Shown here: positions 11,519 to 22,824 of the stretch, in pieces
Layout: the number at the start of each line of letters is the position of its first letter
Numbering within the stretch: the first letter of the stretch is position 1
NCBI GenBank assembly: GCA_965649825.1
Contig: OZ287697.1
Coordinates: 248,001-312,000 of the forward strand
Reading direction: 5' to 3'
Origin: Penicillus capitatus
Taxonomy: Eukaryota; Chlorophyta
DNA length: 64,000 bases
Program-made: the position numbers and the translations under genes
Notes under the pieces: model-generated
The model's database searches: none
The model's input: the letters and a program-made list of their open reading frames with translations, nothing else
Told to the model about the DNA's origin: nothing

Positions 11519-12744
11519 ATGTCGAAAGCGCTCTCTCGTAACGGTCGCCTACTGCAGGTCGAACACCGCCCTTTCAGGCATCCGCATATTCTATGCACCA
11601 TGCAGAGTGTGCTGCTGGAGTATCGAGGGGATAAGGAGGAGGCGACTGGGTTGCCGCATGGACGTGGCGAGGCGTGGTTTCGCAGCGGTAATCGTTACGA
11701 AGGCGAATGGGCGATGGGGCTTATGCATGGACGCGGTACTTACTTCTTTGCCAACAGCGTCGTTTACCAGGGGCACATTCAGAACGGATCTATTACGGGT
11801 CGCGGGGTACGCATTCGTCGCTGCGTTGTGTCGACGACAATGCGCCCCGGATGTAGATGTTCACATGGGCAGATGCCGTTTACAAGGGCGAAGTTTTCGA
11901 GGGATATCCACACGGCAGAGGAAAGTGGACGCAGGAATCGAGCGGCGTCGAATACGATGGCGATTGGAAGAATGGTGCGAAACACGGCAAAGGCACTCTA
12001 AAGATCACAGCACATGGCAAAACGAGCACTTACGAAGGCATGGCCAGTCAAACTCGACGCCGAATCAAGCGTACGCCCCTTAGGCGATTTTATGCTGAAC
12101 AAGCGCCACGGCTACGGATTCATGATCTATCCGAATGGCAATCGCTATGATGGCGAGTGGGTTCTGGGGGAGAAACACGGCAGAGGGACGATGCAATGGT
12201 TCAGCCGCCATAGCAGTATGGCAGAGACGGCGTCGCTTTTTAGGTTTGATCGGAATGAGACGTATTGCGGCGAGTGGTACCGTGATCAAATACACGGCGT
12301 CGGCGAAAACACCTGGGCGGTGCCACATCTCGAAACGGCACAGAAGACGACACAGCTCTTTACGCAACACAACAGGTCGCCCTCTGCGTATCGCCGAATC
12401 GCGGCGCCGATGGCGGCGCTAGGTATCAGGGGCAGTTTGCCCAGGGAGAGCGTGATGGATACGGCAGAATGTCGTATGCGGACGGATCGATCTACGAAGG
12501 CTACTTTGTCGAATCGGCCAAGCACGGTTATGGGTGTTTCCTAAAGGATCGCCATCTACACTTTGGCTTCATGATCGAAGACAGACTCGGGCCCAATATG
12601 ATGACGGTGACGATCCGAGACGACGAGAATGTGTCGCGTTCGCTCATGAACGTCTTGCAAGATCTCTTGAGCAATGGAGACGTCTGCGAGGCGAAGCACA
12701 ACGCCATCGCACAGTTTTTGGAGGATAGCAAGAGTGGAGCGTGA
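11519..12744 (+). CDS. MORN-repeat protein
   Basis: Five exons (11519-11806, 11857-12046, 12084-12198, 12244-12375, 12423-12744) give 348 aa. There are at least seven MORN units of the form Y-G-W-G-HGRG, for example YEGEWAMGLMHGRGTY, YDGDWKNGAKHGKGTL, YDGEWVLGEKHGRGTM, YCGEWYRDQIHGVG and YQGQFAQGERDGYG. The C-terminal 70 aa are helical and unlike MORN. MORN proteins often scaffold membranes or axonemes (radial-spoke RSPH1 is similar in layout). The sequence alone does not tell which. An in-frame ATG at about 11600 is an alternative start. The stop is 16 bp from the end of the convergent neighbour. Confidence 0.88.
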
Positions 12745-12759
12745 TCTTCAACTGAAAAA

Positions 12760-13996
12760 TTACTCGTAAATTTTCTCGATCTCTTTCCGAGCCTGTTCGA
12801 CATCGTTTCGTGAAAAGAGGGACAAAAATTTAACGATTCGATTCTGGGCCGTCTGCAAAGCACTCGACGAGAATTCGACGAACTGTGCCTCCTCTGCGCC
12901 GCTCCTGAACTTTTGTCGATTCAACCGATCTTCGAAGTACTTGTTGTAATCCATCTGCACAAACATACTCGTGTCTGAAGGGAGGACTAGGCGTGAGGTC
13001 ATGCCTCCTGAATGTACTCCATGATGTCGATCGTTAGCCGACGGCCTTTGGCGCGATCCTCTGCGGAGGACAGGAATCCCAAAGCCGATTCCAGATTCGA
13101 CTGAATCTTGTTCGGCGCGCGGATGATCCGATCGATCACGATCCGAACTTGTTCCCATTCTGCGTTTTCCACCAACGATCGGCTCTCGTTCAACAAATCC
13201 TATCCACCAGACGCACGACTGCCGTTGCTTAGGCAGTAGCAGATGGCACAACCTGTGAGCGCAGTATGGGGACGAGATAGTCCGATACACGACCCGACGG
13301 TTTGAAGAACTGGAAATTTTCGGCAGGGATCAATGCAAAACCGACAAAGAGAGCAGAGAACACGCCGCCCACCAACAGGCGTTTCTAAAATCACCACAGC
13401 AGGTGAAACGCAGCTGCTGGAGGAGTGAAGGGGATGGGGACGTTGACAATGGCCTGGTCTTCTTCCGAGAGGCCCTGTTCGCGTTCTGTTCCTTCGCCCG
13501 TCAAGAAATCCACATCCGTTTCGCTCATCCAGTTTCCAGTGTCAGCATCTGGACGACATCGGGTGTGGAAAACGGAAGCTGCCGCGAAGGGACGGACCGG
13601 AGTCGAAAATTCTTTCGCGTTTCATATCTCGGGCATCGACAGCGGGGCCAGTCCAAAACGTCCGACCCGCTTTGGCCAGCACCGCCTCCTTCTCCTACAA
13701 CGTCTGCCCATCGACCGACCGTCGTTGTCCCCAGGTCGCACCTGATTGGCTCGCAAAGACGCAAGCTCTCTGCGCAAACGTTCCGCCTCTTCCTCCGCTT
13801 TGCGCAGCCTCTCGAGCGTTTCCTCGTCCATACGGACGTCCTCACTCCTTTCCCCTTCGCCCTCAACAGCAGCCAGACGGCACGGCCGACTGCAGACCAT
13901 AGGAGACGACGCTCGCGTTGCCCGAGAGCTCCAGCGTAAGGAACTGCAGGAGAGGCGCCGTAGGGGTCGGTATGGATGGACGGATCGCGATGTCAT
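12760..13996 (-). CDS. Putative plastid (thylakoid-lumen type) helical-bundle protein, PsbQ-like
   Basis: Six exons (13996-13742, 13694-13598, 13548-13442, 13384-13253, 13199-13005, 12954-12760) give 326 aa. The N terminus is rich in Ser, Arg and Ala and lacks acidic residues for about 45 aa, like a transit peptide. A short charged coiled coil (LERLRKAEEEAERL) follows. In the middle a hydrophobic segment (LLVGGVFSALFVGFALIPAE) resembles a thylakoid transfer signal. The rest is an all-helical domain (LLNESRSLVENAEWEQVR, then IDIMEYIQ and MDYNKYFED). The layout resembles lumenal PsbQ-type proteins. I recognise the style rather than a specific member, so the name is tentative. Intron 5 is GC-AG (12955-13004). 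The start is 32 bp from that of the divergent zinc-finger gene. Confidence 0.6.
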
Positions 13997-14028
13997 TCTC
14001 GTCAATAGTGCTGAGTGACGCACCGTTC
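13997..14028. promoter_or_regulatory. Very short bidirectional start region
   Basis: Only 32 bp separate the two start codons (minus-strand ATG at 13996, plus-strand ATG at 14029). Promoter elements of each gene must lie inside the other's transcribed or coding sequence, or the two share one short core. Confidence 0.5.
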
Positions 14029-14424
14029 ATGGGTTTGGCCTCGACCTTCACCGTCGCGGCATCGTGGTGCCCTGTCCCTCACACCAAAACCCGACCGCGA
14101 TCTTCATACCTTGTCTACACCCAAGCACCGCACCCCATACCGCATCGCCATGTTGAGCGAAAGGGTCGCCGTAGAGTGGACCGAGGAGCGTCAAAATCGT
14201 CATCCCTGACGATCCGTGTCCCAAGTGCCGCGGCACGGGACGATCGAAGTGTCTCGACTGCCAAGGACGCGGTCGGTCGGCTCTCATCTCCACTCCCCTT
14301 TGTCTGCTGATCTCCAAGTGCAGGACGCATTAACTATACGGACGCTGTGCTTCTGCCCAAAGGCGTGATGCCTGTCTGGTGTCGATCCTGCGGCGGATCT
14401 GGCCGCTGGCACTGTGAAAAGTGA
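14029..14424 (+). CDS. Small DnaJ-type zinc-finger protein, probably plastid-targeted
   Basis: Three exons (14029-14112, 14175-14271, 14324-14424) give 93 aa. Residues 1-28 (MGLASTFTVAAS and so on, rich in Ser, Thr and Arg, no acidic residue) look like a transit peptide and end at intron 1. The mature part has CxxCxG pairs like the cysteine-rich region of DnaJ and BSD2/LQY1-type plastid chaperones: CPKCRGTG, CLDCQGRG, CRSCGGSG and a final C near the stop (HCEK). A typical fourth half-motif is cut short by the stop codon. Related plant proteins act as thiol chaperones in photosystem II or Rubisco assembly. That role is an inference here. It is paired head-to-head with a second plastid-type gene. 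Confidence 0.75.
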
Positions 14425-14914
14425 TCCCTTATGGCAGTCATGTGGATGGGAGGTCAGAGTGTGGGTGTAGATGTATGGGTATCGGTATCAGAAGGGGTCA
14501 CATCGGATTTCAGTTGTAAGCATGGTCGGTGTCCATGATACATCGACATCCCTCCTTCTAACCGTCGAGTATATCTCACGGCAAGCTTGAGCACGCTGCC
14601 AAACGAGCAACCCATTCGCATTGTTGCTTTGAAAAGAAACAAAGACACCACACGAGACGATTGTTAAGATAGACAATAAACGGACTGACGAAACGGACAT
14701 GTGTATGTCACGTGTGGTCGGTTTTCTCGCGAGAGATGCTTGTCTTCTGTCACGACATGGAAGAAACAGGCAACACCTTATTGTATCGTCGAGAATCGAA
14801 GCCTAAAAGAATGCCCGATGTCTTATAGATCTAAATGGGCCATACATAATGAGAGAATCAAAGACGCATAACGACGCTAACAACACGATGGAGTAATAGA
14901 TGGAAAATAGACGA
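14425..14914. other. Spacer between convergent genes
   Basis: This holds the 3' flanks of two genes that point at each other. I see no further gene. Confidence 0.5.
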
Positions 14915-16920
14915 TCATGTTAGAAAGGGATTGGTAGATGGAGTGGACGGGGCGGCGGTAGTAGACAGAAACGGATTCCATTCCTTCTCCTCTGATGGAA
15001 GATGATGTGACGTTTCGGCAAAAGGATTCGTGGCGTCTAAGACGGCAGGGCTCGCATCGGAGTCCTCGGAGACAGTCGAAGGTAATAAAAAAGGATTTGT
15101 CGCCACCGGCGGCGGCGGCGGCGCCACTGAGATCTCATTTGCAGGGTCATCCATCCCGTGCGTCTTGACTTCTGCTGTGTGGGCAAAGGGATTGGACGGT
15201 TTGTCGGCTTCTATGTGGCAAGGGATGGCGTCGGATTCGGTAGAGAGAAACGGATTGGATGGTTCGGAAATGGACGTTATGTGTGGCAACGGTGCCGATG
15301 TCGATCCCGCGAACGGATTGGTGGCGGTCGGAGTTCTGTCTTCCTCCAGACGCTCGCCAAAAAATGCCGAATCGCAACGGGGGACACCTCCGGGAGCCTC
15401 TCCCGCAACTACACACGCCGATTCTCACACATTTGCTAGAAGAGTGACCATGGTCGTGCCTGGATCTGAATGACGTGATGGGAGATCGTCCAATAGATCA
15501 TGGCCCAGTCGATCTGTCCGTTCAGGAACCTGCACTTCAGACTGGCATCGTGCTAAACTCCCTGCACAGGAAATGATGTCACACATCGGTGATGTGACAG
15601 GTCATGTGCCTGCCTTGGGCGATCTCAGCTGAATCGGCGATTCTGTTGGCCACAGCCTTGGCCACTTTGAAAGCGAACTGGGCGGCTTTGATCTCTTCCT
15701 GTGCATCCTTCAGCTTCTGCTCAGCTTCCAGTCGTGCCAACTGCTCTTTTTGCAGCGCCTTGCGCATCTCGAGAAAATCTTCTTGGTCGCATACACCCTC
15801 TCTCACATGCTCCTTCACATCAACCCCCTCTCTACACCCACGATCCCTGCCACGCCCACAGGGTACACACAGCTGTCACATCACGCTTACTTTTTAGCTA
15901 TCTCCAATTCTTTTTCTGCCAGAATGGCACGTTTCATGATCTCTCCGTTTTCTCTTTGCACGGCACGGAGTTGAGACTTCAATTTTTGCATTTCTTGACA
16001 CGAGCGATTTTGATCGGCGCTCGCCTGAGGACGACCCATTTTGTCCACGACGTCTGCTACGGCGGCAAGGTCACGATCGAAGGCGTCCCAGTCCAATTCA
16101 ACATTATTTTCATCGGACGACGCATTGCACTTCTTCGTTTCAAGGAAATCGCGAGAATTCCCAGATGCTGTCGTGGAAGGCATCGTAACAGCAACATCTG
16201 TCACATCACTTTCGCTTCGCACATCCAAGTGCTTTCGCTGAAATTCGATGACGGTACGTGCCATCTGATCCATTTGATCGACCTATGTTCACAAGATCCG
16301 TCTGATCCTCGACCCCATGATCGCACATCGCGATCCGCGTGTTACTTGAGTCTGAAAGGTCGAAAAGAAGGCGGTGGAGATTTCGATAGAGGCATGCTCC
16401 ATTTTGCCAAGCAGCTCCTCAAAGGAGCCATCTGCTGTCACATCATCGCTTTCGGCACTTCTCACTCTTTTCTCTCACTTTTTGACTTGGATTTGACACT
16501 TTCTAAATATCTCCGATTGAGTTCTGTGTATCGGCTTTGCGCGACGTCCCTCACATTTTCTGTACAGCGGCACATAAACTAACACGATTTCAGCGCCGCC
16601 CGTCCCTCGGCGTGACACCGCACTTCAGTCGATGTCTCTAGCTGTGCCAAGAATCCCTTCTGCGCTTCCGTCTCCGTCGAGAACGTGGCGGAAGCACGTT
16701 GGCAGACCTCTATCACACCATAGCCTCATATTCGTATGGCACTTTGCCTTTTGGTGCCCGACCTCTTGTCGACTTCCAAAACTTGTGCACACGACGCGAC
16801 CATTGCTACGGGAAGATACCTTACGTCTCATGCGCCGAAAAACGAAGGATTCACTTCTGTGCTATCGCTGAGGGACTTGAGTTTCTGCATTTCGCCTTTG
16901 GTCTGGTATTTGCTCGACAT
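14915..16920 (-). CDS. Coiled-coil (BAR-like) endocytic adaptor with seven NPF motifs
   Basis: Nine exons (16920-16855, 16805-16719, 16659-16624, 16578-16479, 16434-16346, 16282-15891, 15831-15614, 15552-15429, 15335-14915) give 510 aa. The N-terminal 150 aa are helical and basic (QWSRRVHKFWKSTRG, YEYEAMKGFLAQLETSTE), compatible with a BAR-type fold. Two coiled coils follow (residues about 220-260 and 270-330). The last 140 aa are disordered, rich in Pro and Ser, and carry seven Asn-Pro-Phe tripeptides (NPFAG, NPFLS, NPFAH, NPFLL, NPFAE, NPFLS, NPFLT). NPF is the ligand of EH domains (Eps15, EHD, Pan1), so a role in clathrin-coat assembly is inferred. No named family was recognised. Two introns carry the TGTCACATCA-type motif in reverse (16435-16478, 15832-15890). 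Intron 7 (15553-15613) is GC-AG and has the motif in both orientations. Confidence 0.75.
16435..16478 (-). other. Intron made of both recurrent motifs (type example, reverse orientation)
   Basis: This 44-nt intron starts GTGAGAGAAAAGAGTGAGA and ends GATGATGTGACAG on the minus strand. Read on the plus strand it is CTGTCACATCATC, a short centre, then TCTCACTCTTTTCTCTCAC. Compare the plus-strand-sense intron at 26544-26590. Confidence 0.85.
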
Positions 16921-17081
16921 TTTCAAGCAGACGCCCAAACGCACTGCACGGTGCCATCCATCGCCAAATCCCGCACCGTATATACCGTATGCAACACGCC
17001 GCGAACGCGATCGACCGTATCCACACCGTATCGCAAAACGACAGACCCTCTTTCCTACAGCGAGCGAGCGGCGGCGCCTCA

Positions 17082-18608
17082 TCAGAGAGCATCCTCTTTC
17101 CTTGGCTTGTAGAGAAGACGACTGGGGTCGATCTCCAGCGACTTCTGCTGCTTCAGAAGTCTCAAGTGTTCTTCGATATGCTTCGGGAAAACGTGAACCA
17201 TGTGCTGTCCCCTCCAGTACTTAAGAAAATTCAGTCCCGTCAAGACGTGGACGACATCTTCCGACTTGATACAGGTCTCTTTGGTGATCTCTTCGATCGT
17301 CACCATGCCTTTCTTCTGACGAATGACCTCCAGGATCTTCTTCGTCCAGTAGCTACGATAGCTGACTTGGCCCAGATCCGACAGCGGCCGCTCCGGTGTG
17401 CCCGTTTTGCCTTCGAGTTTCGAAAGCTCGTAGGAGAAGCCGATCAAGAAACGACCGTAGCCACGGCGCTGATAGGGTGGTAGTGTCAGGATACACGCCA
17501 GATTATAGTCTTCTCGACTCTGCTTCTCTTTGGAAAAGTATCCCACGACTCTGGCGCCGTTGGGATGGATCTCGCACATGACGTAGAACATAAACGGATC
17601 GACATCGTAGTACAGCGTCTTGTGATCGAGGAAGAGCTTGGACAGAAGGCAGAGATTCTGACAGTAAAGCTTGCTCTTCTTGCCATCGATCTCGTACACG
17701 GCGATCGCCGGATCCGCCACCGCGCCGCCAACCAGCACCGGACGTGTGGCCGAAGGAACGGGAGAGCGATAGATTTCGTCGCCCGGTGGGCAGTTGATCG
17801 AACACAGCGCCTGATGACGCAGCAATGTCTTCTTCTTGCGAAAATACTTGAGCGTGAACTCGCAGATGTAGAGCTTGTCTTGTGAGGCATACGGCTCTGG
17901 ATAGGGAGAATAATACCAGGTATCAATAATGTACTTGCCCAGGACAATCCTCTGCCAACAGAACGACCTCAATCCAAGGCGTTAAATGGCTCGGCACGTG
18001 CCTGGATGTTCTTCACTTTGGTGCGTTCTTGATACTCGCGCTCCAGAGGGTTGTTTTCGTGGGCGGATACATCTTCGACCTGTAAAAGAGTGAGATCTCA
18101 GTTGTGAAAAGAGTGAGATGTGCGTGTGACGTGAGGAAGGTGGTGTGCTTCTTCGTATTTGCGTTTGAGACGTCGCGTCAGCTTCTGCTCAGATCCCAGA
18201 TCGCACGAAGTTACGAAGCTCTCTTGCCTTCCGATCGTATGGATCATTTTGGACAGTCTCTCGACCGGTACCCATTCATCGAGTCTCTTATCGCCTGGAC
18301 ATCTCCATCTTTATGCAAGGAAATGATGTGACAGCTGTACAGTCGTTGTAGTGCACGTAGTAAAGAAATCCGCCAGATGCTGTTGGCTCGCGCTTCGTAC
18401 GTAGCACCTCTGCCGGATCTGAAGCGACGTTTAGGCAATGGAGGGCAGGAATAGGGAGCTACGGTTGCTGTCGTCGTGCGTGGCGCGACAGAGGACTTTG
18501 GTCTCGACCGCAAATTCCTACACACATACATGCCTCGCATCGCCCGTCGTTCAATAGCAGAAGCGTCACGGGCAGCGCATCGTCGTCGAGCTCGTCGCGC
18601 TCTTCCAT
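17082..18608 (-). CDS. KAT5: MYST histone acetyltransferase, Esa1/Tip60 (KAT5) type
   Basis: Six exons (18608-18570, 18517-18463, 18418-18341, 18294-18131, 18079-18002, 17951-17082) give 427 aa. A chromo-barrel domain spans about residues 18-70 (SGGFLYYVHY and DKRLDEWVPVERLSK). The MYST domain starts at RIVLGKYIIDTWYYSPYP. It has a C2HC zinc-finger-like part (CEFTLKYF, HQALC), the acetyl-CoA loop QRRGYGRFLIG, the catalytic Cys/Glu region (ACILTLPPY and SYELSKLEGKTGTPERPLSD), and a winged-helix end (YWRGQHMVHVFPKHI). This is the normal length of Esa1 and plant HAM enzymes, which acetylate H4 in the NuA4 complex. A Lys in the autoacetylation position is expected but was not checked. The fifth intron (17952-18001) is GC-AG. 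Introns at 18295-18340 and 18080-18130 carry the recurrent intron motifs. Confidence 0.95.
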
Positions 18609-18730
18609 CGCAGAAGGCAACGATGCAGTCGTACAGAACACGAAGGCGATGGCGCTGATGACACGCGCGAAAATGATGTGACGTCCAGAGCACCATCTCA
18701 TCGAAATCGATCGCGTGACGATAACATACA

Positions 18731-19611
18731 TCAAATGGCAAAATCGCGAAGCCTTCGCCGTTTCTCTATGTGCCGATCGCCCTCCTTGCGATCACTGTGA
18801 AGGATATCATCATCAAGGGGCAACGTCGATTCCTAGATTTTTAGAAATGTGATCAAAAGAGTGAGAATGTGTGAGAGACGCGTATGAGGTAGATTTCGTT
18901 GGCCATGTCTGATGAAGTGTGACGGCAAAATGCCCACGAGTAGATCTGCGCAGAGAATGCCTGATCAACAAACTGCCATTCCTCGAATCCGATCACCGCC
19001 TGTCACATCATCTCACACATCTCACTCTCCCCAATGCTTGACGCGCCTTGTCCCGAGACTCGTGCAAAACGCGAATCGCTTTTGTCTCGGCGCGAAATCG
19101 CTGATGCTGCTGCCGAGAAGACTGGAGCAGCGCCGCGATATCCGTTCCCCTGACCTGAGACACAGGGGTGGGTCATAAGCGTCATTGTGTGAGAATGTGT
19201 GAGACCACATGACCAATATCCGCACGCAGTCGACCATCCAGGACGAAATCGTGAGCATAGGGCAACAGATCTCTCCATTCTGAAAAGGTCATCTCTCCAT
19301 GGCCATCCGCCGACATCCACTCGGACAGCATCTCATGGCAACGTTTGATATCCCGCACACACGCATCAGCCATCGTTCGATTCTCAACGTTGCTGTGGGC
19401 TAGCGCGACAGACGTCAAGGCGCTTTCCTAGGAATCAGAGATGGCGTGGGGTGGGTGGGACGCTTGACCGAAGGGAGTCCAGTAATGCACGCGCCTGAGA
19501 TGCGTGGCGGCTGAGGAATGTCCACAAGTGAAGACTTATGGCAACAAACGCCGCAAAGCAGAGGGGTGCCACAGTGCGACGGAGTTTTCTACCAGGCGGT
19601 GGCATGATCAT
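18731..19611 (-). CDS. Membrane-anchored protein with EF-hand-like loop, function unknown
   Basis: Five exons (19611-19469, 19422-19206, 19154-19026, 18999-18880, 18832-18731) give 236 aa. One N-terminal hydrophobic segment (LCFAAFVAISLHLWTFL) follows a basic start, as in a signal anchor. A loop SADGHGEMTFSEW looks like an EF hand but lacks the usual first Asp. The remainder is helical and charged (LLQSSRQQHQRFRAETKAIR) and ends with a basic tail. I do not recognise a family. The 26-nt intron at 19000-19025 has to be removed to keep the frame. The gene ends 122 bp upstream of the acetyltransferase start on the same strand. Confidence 0.7.
19000..19025 (-). other. 26-nt intron composed of the two recurrent motifs
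   Basis: The minus-strand sequence is GTGAGATGTGTGAGA followed by TGATGTGACAG. It has GT-AG ends. The flanking exons (129 and 120 nt) are open in one frame only if these 26 nt are removed. Confidence 0.75.
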
Positions 19612-19738
19612 CAGCACAATCGTCAATTTTCAAAGGGCGCTCGTCTTCTGTACGTCGATCTTGACCGTATACAACGAACCGTATACGTATTTTAGCGCTG
19701 CCTTGGACAGAGAGGTGTCTTCTGCTTTCGACGTCGTC

Positions 19739-21021
19739 ATGTCGGAAACCGCAGAGTCTTCGTTTTACGAGGTGCCCCACGTCGAGGTCTGTCTGGACAC
19801 CGTTGCATTGTTATGTAGGTTTTGGGCGTGGCACCCGATGCAACGGCGGTCCGCTGCCCCGTGTCACAGATTTCTGTCGAATTGCGTCGTGTAGGACGTC
19901 ATACGTCGCGCCTATCTCCGTCGGGCACGCGAATGTCACCCGGACAAGAATAGCGATGCGGTTTGGTCACCCTCTCAGCGTAAGGATAGCGAAAATGCCG
20001 TCGCTTTAGGACGCCAAAGAGCGATTCCAATCTCTTCAACGCATCTACGCCATCCTCAGTTCTCCTCAGAAGTGCGTCACGCACAGACGCCAGTCACACT
20101 TTTTATCACACTTATGCGTCCAGGAGAGCAGCTTACGATGCGGGCGAGGGGGATGAGGCTATGGATGGACGTTTTGGTGCCCCGGAGATCACGGAGGAAG
20201 ATATCCATGCGTTCGCCCGTACCTATCTGGGATCAGATATCGAACGCGAAGACCTGCTTCGGAACTATCGCAAGTGTAAAGGCAAAATGGAACAGGTGCA
20301 GCGATCATGGTGCATGACTAAGTGTGATCTCACTCTTTTGCCGTGCAGCTCTTCGAACTGCAGATCCTGAGCGATGTCAAATTCGATGCCCATCGATTCG
20401 TCGACATCCTCGACGACGCTGTCGGACAAGGTCAGTCAATGGATCGTCAAAGAGTGAGATGGTTGCCAAGAGTGAGATCTAGGGGAGATCCGTTCCTACA
20501 AGAGCTACGAGACGTGGAGAGGACACGTGTTGAAGACACCCAGACGCAATGTATCATTCGAGAAGCGCTTTAAGAAATCAAAGGCGTCAACCGTTTCCGA
20601 TCTCGATGAGCTCGCCTTGATCGAAAAGATCCAAAGCCGGGTCGCTTCTTCCCAGCTTCCAATTTGTTTCTCACTCTTTTGTGATGTGACCCGCAGGGAG
20701 CAAAGCACATGGCTTTTGTCAACGATCTAAAGACAAAGTTCTGTGGCACCGGGGTAAGATCCTACTATCCACGAGAAGATGTGTGACATGTGTGAGATCG
20801 TTAGCCAACACCGTACGATGAAATCACAGAAGAGGAATTTCAGAACGCGCAGTCCAGATTGCTTCATACCTCCGCCGCCAAGAACACAAAACGCAACGGG
20901 GCAAGTCATCGCTTTCATTTTTATTCCCTCCACTTCTCCGGTGCCTTTCCAGAAGGTCGTCAAGACCAAAGGAGTACAGAAGCGTCGGTCCAAGCGCTTA
21001 GCAAAGAAAGGTCGAAGATAA
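19739..21021 (+). CDS. DNAJC9: J-domain histone chaperone DNAJC9
   Basis: Ten exons (19739-19771, 19819-19848, 19895-19960, 20010-20071, 20124-20295, 20349-20430, 20483-20640, 20697-20753, 20805-20900, 20953-21021) give 274 aa. The J domain (FYEVLGVAPDATADVIRRAY, HPDKN, RIYAILSSPQKRAAYDA) is cut by four introns. The DNAJC9-specific middle follows: ITEEDIHAFARTYLGSDIE, then the CKGKMEQLFELQILSDVKF histone-binding region and the helix AFVNDLKTKF. The tail is basic (KRRSKRLAKKGRR). In animals DNAJC9 recruits Hsp70 to H3-H4. Most exons are 30-170 nt. The last intron (20901-20952) is GC-AG with a strong GCAAGT donor. Introns 5 to 7 contain CTCACTCTTTT or its complement, and intron 7 also TGATGTGAC. 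Confidence 0.92.
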
Positions 21022-21088
21022 ACAACGGTCTGACAGATTTGACGGCGCGGTACTGTCTCTTACATTGTTTGACAGTACCCACCCGATT

Positions 21089-22487
21089 TCATTTCATGCC
21101 TCTCTTTCGGCGCGGATGGTCTGCCATAGAACGATAGAGTAGAGGACCGATGATCGCGCCGATGATGAGAGACGCATAAGACACGAGGGGGAATCCATCG
21201 GAGACGACGTGACAGTCGCCGCCAGACACCGTACATAGATTATTGACGTGACTGGCAAAGGGAAAAGGAATCGGACAGGGAACGTCACGAAACTGCTGCT
21301 CCTGACGGACGCACACGCGATGTGACATCACATCCGAAAGACACAGAGCCGCCATCCGCATCAACACATGACTCACACTGATCCGACTGAGCCATCTCTG
21401 CCGCAAGGAAGGACACGCAGTTCTCTCCTCTTCCATCCAGATCCGCTGCAGCGTTAGGATCGTGTTCCCCAGCGATATCGAAGCGCAGGAGAGAACAGCG
21501 TAGATCGTCAGAAATGAAGTGTTGTGTGAAAGAGTGAGAAAGTAGGTGAGTGCGCCGGCCATTGCCATTCGGAGATAGTAGGCCGAGATCCAGGCGTGAC
21601 GGCGATACCTGGAAGGCAGGCCGTGGTGGACAAAGATGCCAGAGATGAGACCGGGAAGACACTCCAGTCCTTTCAGAACGGCCAGGACGTCGACTGGCAG
21701 TCCCCTATCCATGAGCTTCATCCATGCCAATCCCTCGACCGTCTCGAACGGAAATCGGCCCATCGATGCGACGATCCATCGCCTATGGCCGCCGCCAACA
21801 CTCTTCGCAGCTTCTGCATAGCTTCTCTCATTGACGGTTACGTTCGGAGTGACAACCGTCCATCCGCAGAGGAAGAGCAGTAGGTAGCCCAGTCCTTGTA
21901 GGAGGCTATGGAAGGTGAGATCGATCCGAGAGAGAAGACCATCGTCGCGTTGCGAATGGTACAGCACGAGAAATCCAACGAAACCAAACAGGGCACCGGC
22001 GTTGCTGCCGACCTCCCTCGCTGCCCCCATCTTCGATCCGTGCACCAGCCACATCTCATTTACGCGTTGCATCGCCGCCGCCAGCGACACCAACAACAGC
22101 GACATCCATAACACCATCCAGAAATCCCCCCGGTCGATTCCGTGTTCCATACTGGCGGCCAAGGTGAAACAGCAGGTTGCCAGGAGGAGAGAGAAGATAC
22201 AGAGGTATGGTTTGTGGGATGACGGTGTTCTGGGCGTCCATAGAAATCGTATGGCGTCTGGCAGGGCGATACCTGCAAACAGACCGAGTTCAATCAACGA
22301 CACCTTGGGCTTCAGCATCACAGGTCTGCAGCATCAGTCCATATCGCCACGCCCCTTATGGACCATGAGCGTACGCTGTTCCGAGGGTGACGCCCATGAC
22401 GACGCCATGAACAGCGGAGAACGCAGCCGACAGCAGGACGTTGCGCAAGTGCGGTTCTTGACGGAATGACGGTCGTTGCCTAGGCAT
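21089..22487 (-). CDS. Acetyl-CoA transporter, SLC33A1 (AT-1) family
   Basis: Two exons (22487-22375, 22325-21089) give 449 aa with about ten hydrophobic segments. The first carries the family's GVTLGTAPVMLKPK-type entry. The end has the diagnostic loop of SLC33A1: CTVSGGDCHVVSDGFPLVS, the counterpart of the CKKLGGSC..LDGYY region. WMKLMDRGLPVDVLAVLK is in the central part. Human SLC33A1 carries acetyl-CoA from cytosol into the ER or Golgi lumen for protein and ganglioside acetylation. The protein is about 100 aa shorter than the human one, with a compact N terminus. Its start codon lies 16 bp from that of a divergent small gene. Confidence 0.85.
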
Positions 22488-22503
22488 TGTTGGCTTCGTG
22501 CAG

Positions 22504-22814
22504 ATGGGACATCACGACGATTCGCCTACACCTTCAAACAGGACGCAATGCTCCGACGCAGTTCGGCGTGCCATCTACGGCACGGCAGAGGACAAAGCGG
22601 CAGAATACGATGCGTCCTTGCAGAAGTGCGCTGTCGCAAAGAGGGCGCCGCCGAAACGGTGTGGCGATGCAGGTGGTGGAAAGTCTACGCGGAGCGGAAG
22701 AATGATGAAGAGCAGGAGCACGTTGCCGATTCGCTGCTCTATGACGAACGCTGTACGTTGCCACGAACCGTCCAGCGACCGGAATGCGTTCGCTCTGCCG
22801 AAGAAAAACCGTAA
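22504..22814 (+). CDS. Small conserved-looking protein of unknown function
   Basis: Two exons (22504-22625, 22673-22814) give 87 aa. The removed 47 nt begin GTGCGC and end GATGCAG. The protein is hydrophilic and helical (YGTAEDKAAEYDASLQKWW, YAERKNDEEQEHVADSLLYD) and has three Cys. It has no signal peptide. It is squeezed between the SLC33 start (16 bp) and the UTP4 stop (10 bp). No family was recognised; the support is the clean two-exon frame and its composition. Confidence 0.5.
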
Positions 22815-22824
22815 ACAGTTTCTG

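Noticed and set aside
20754-20900. DNAJC9 ending early, with read-through of 20754-20804.
   Set aside because: Splicing these 51 nt keeps the family's C-terminal helix and leads to a basic tail with a stop at 21021.
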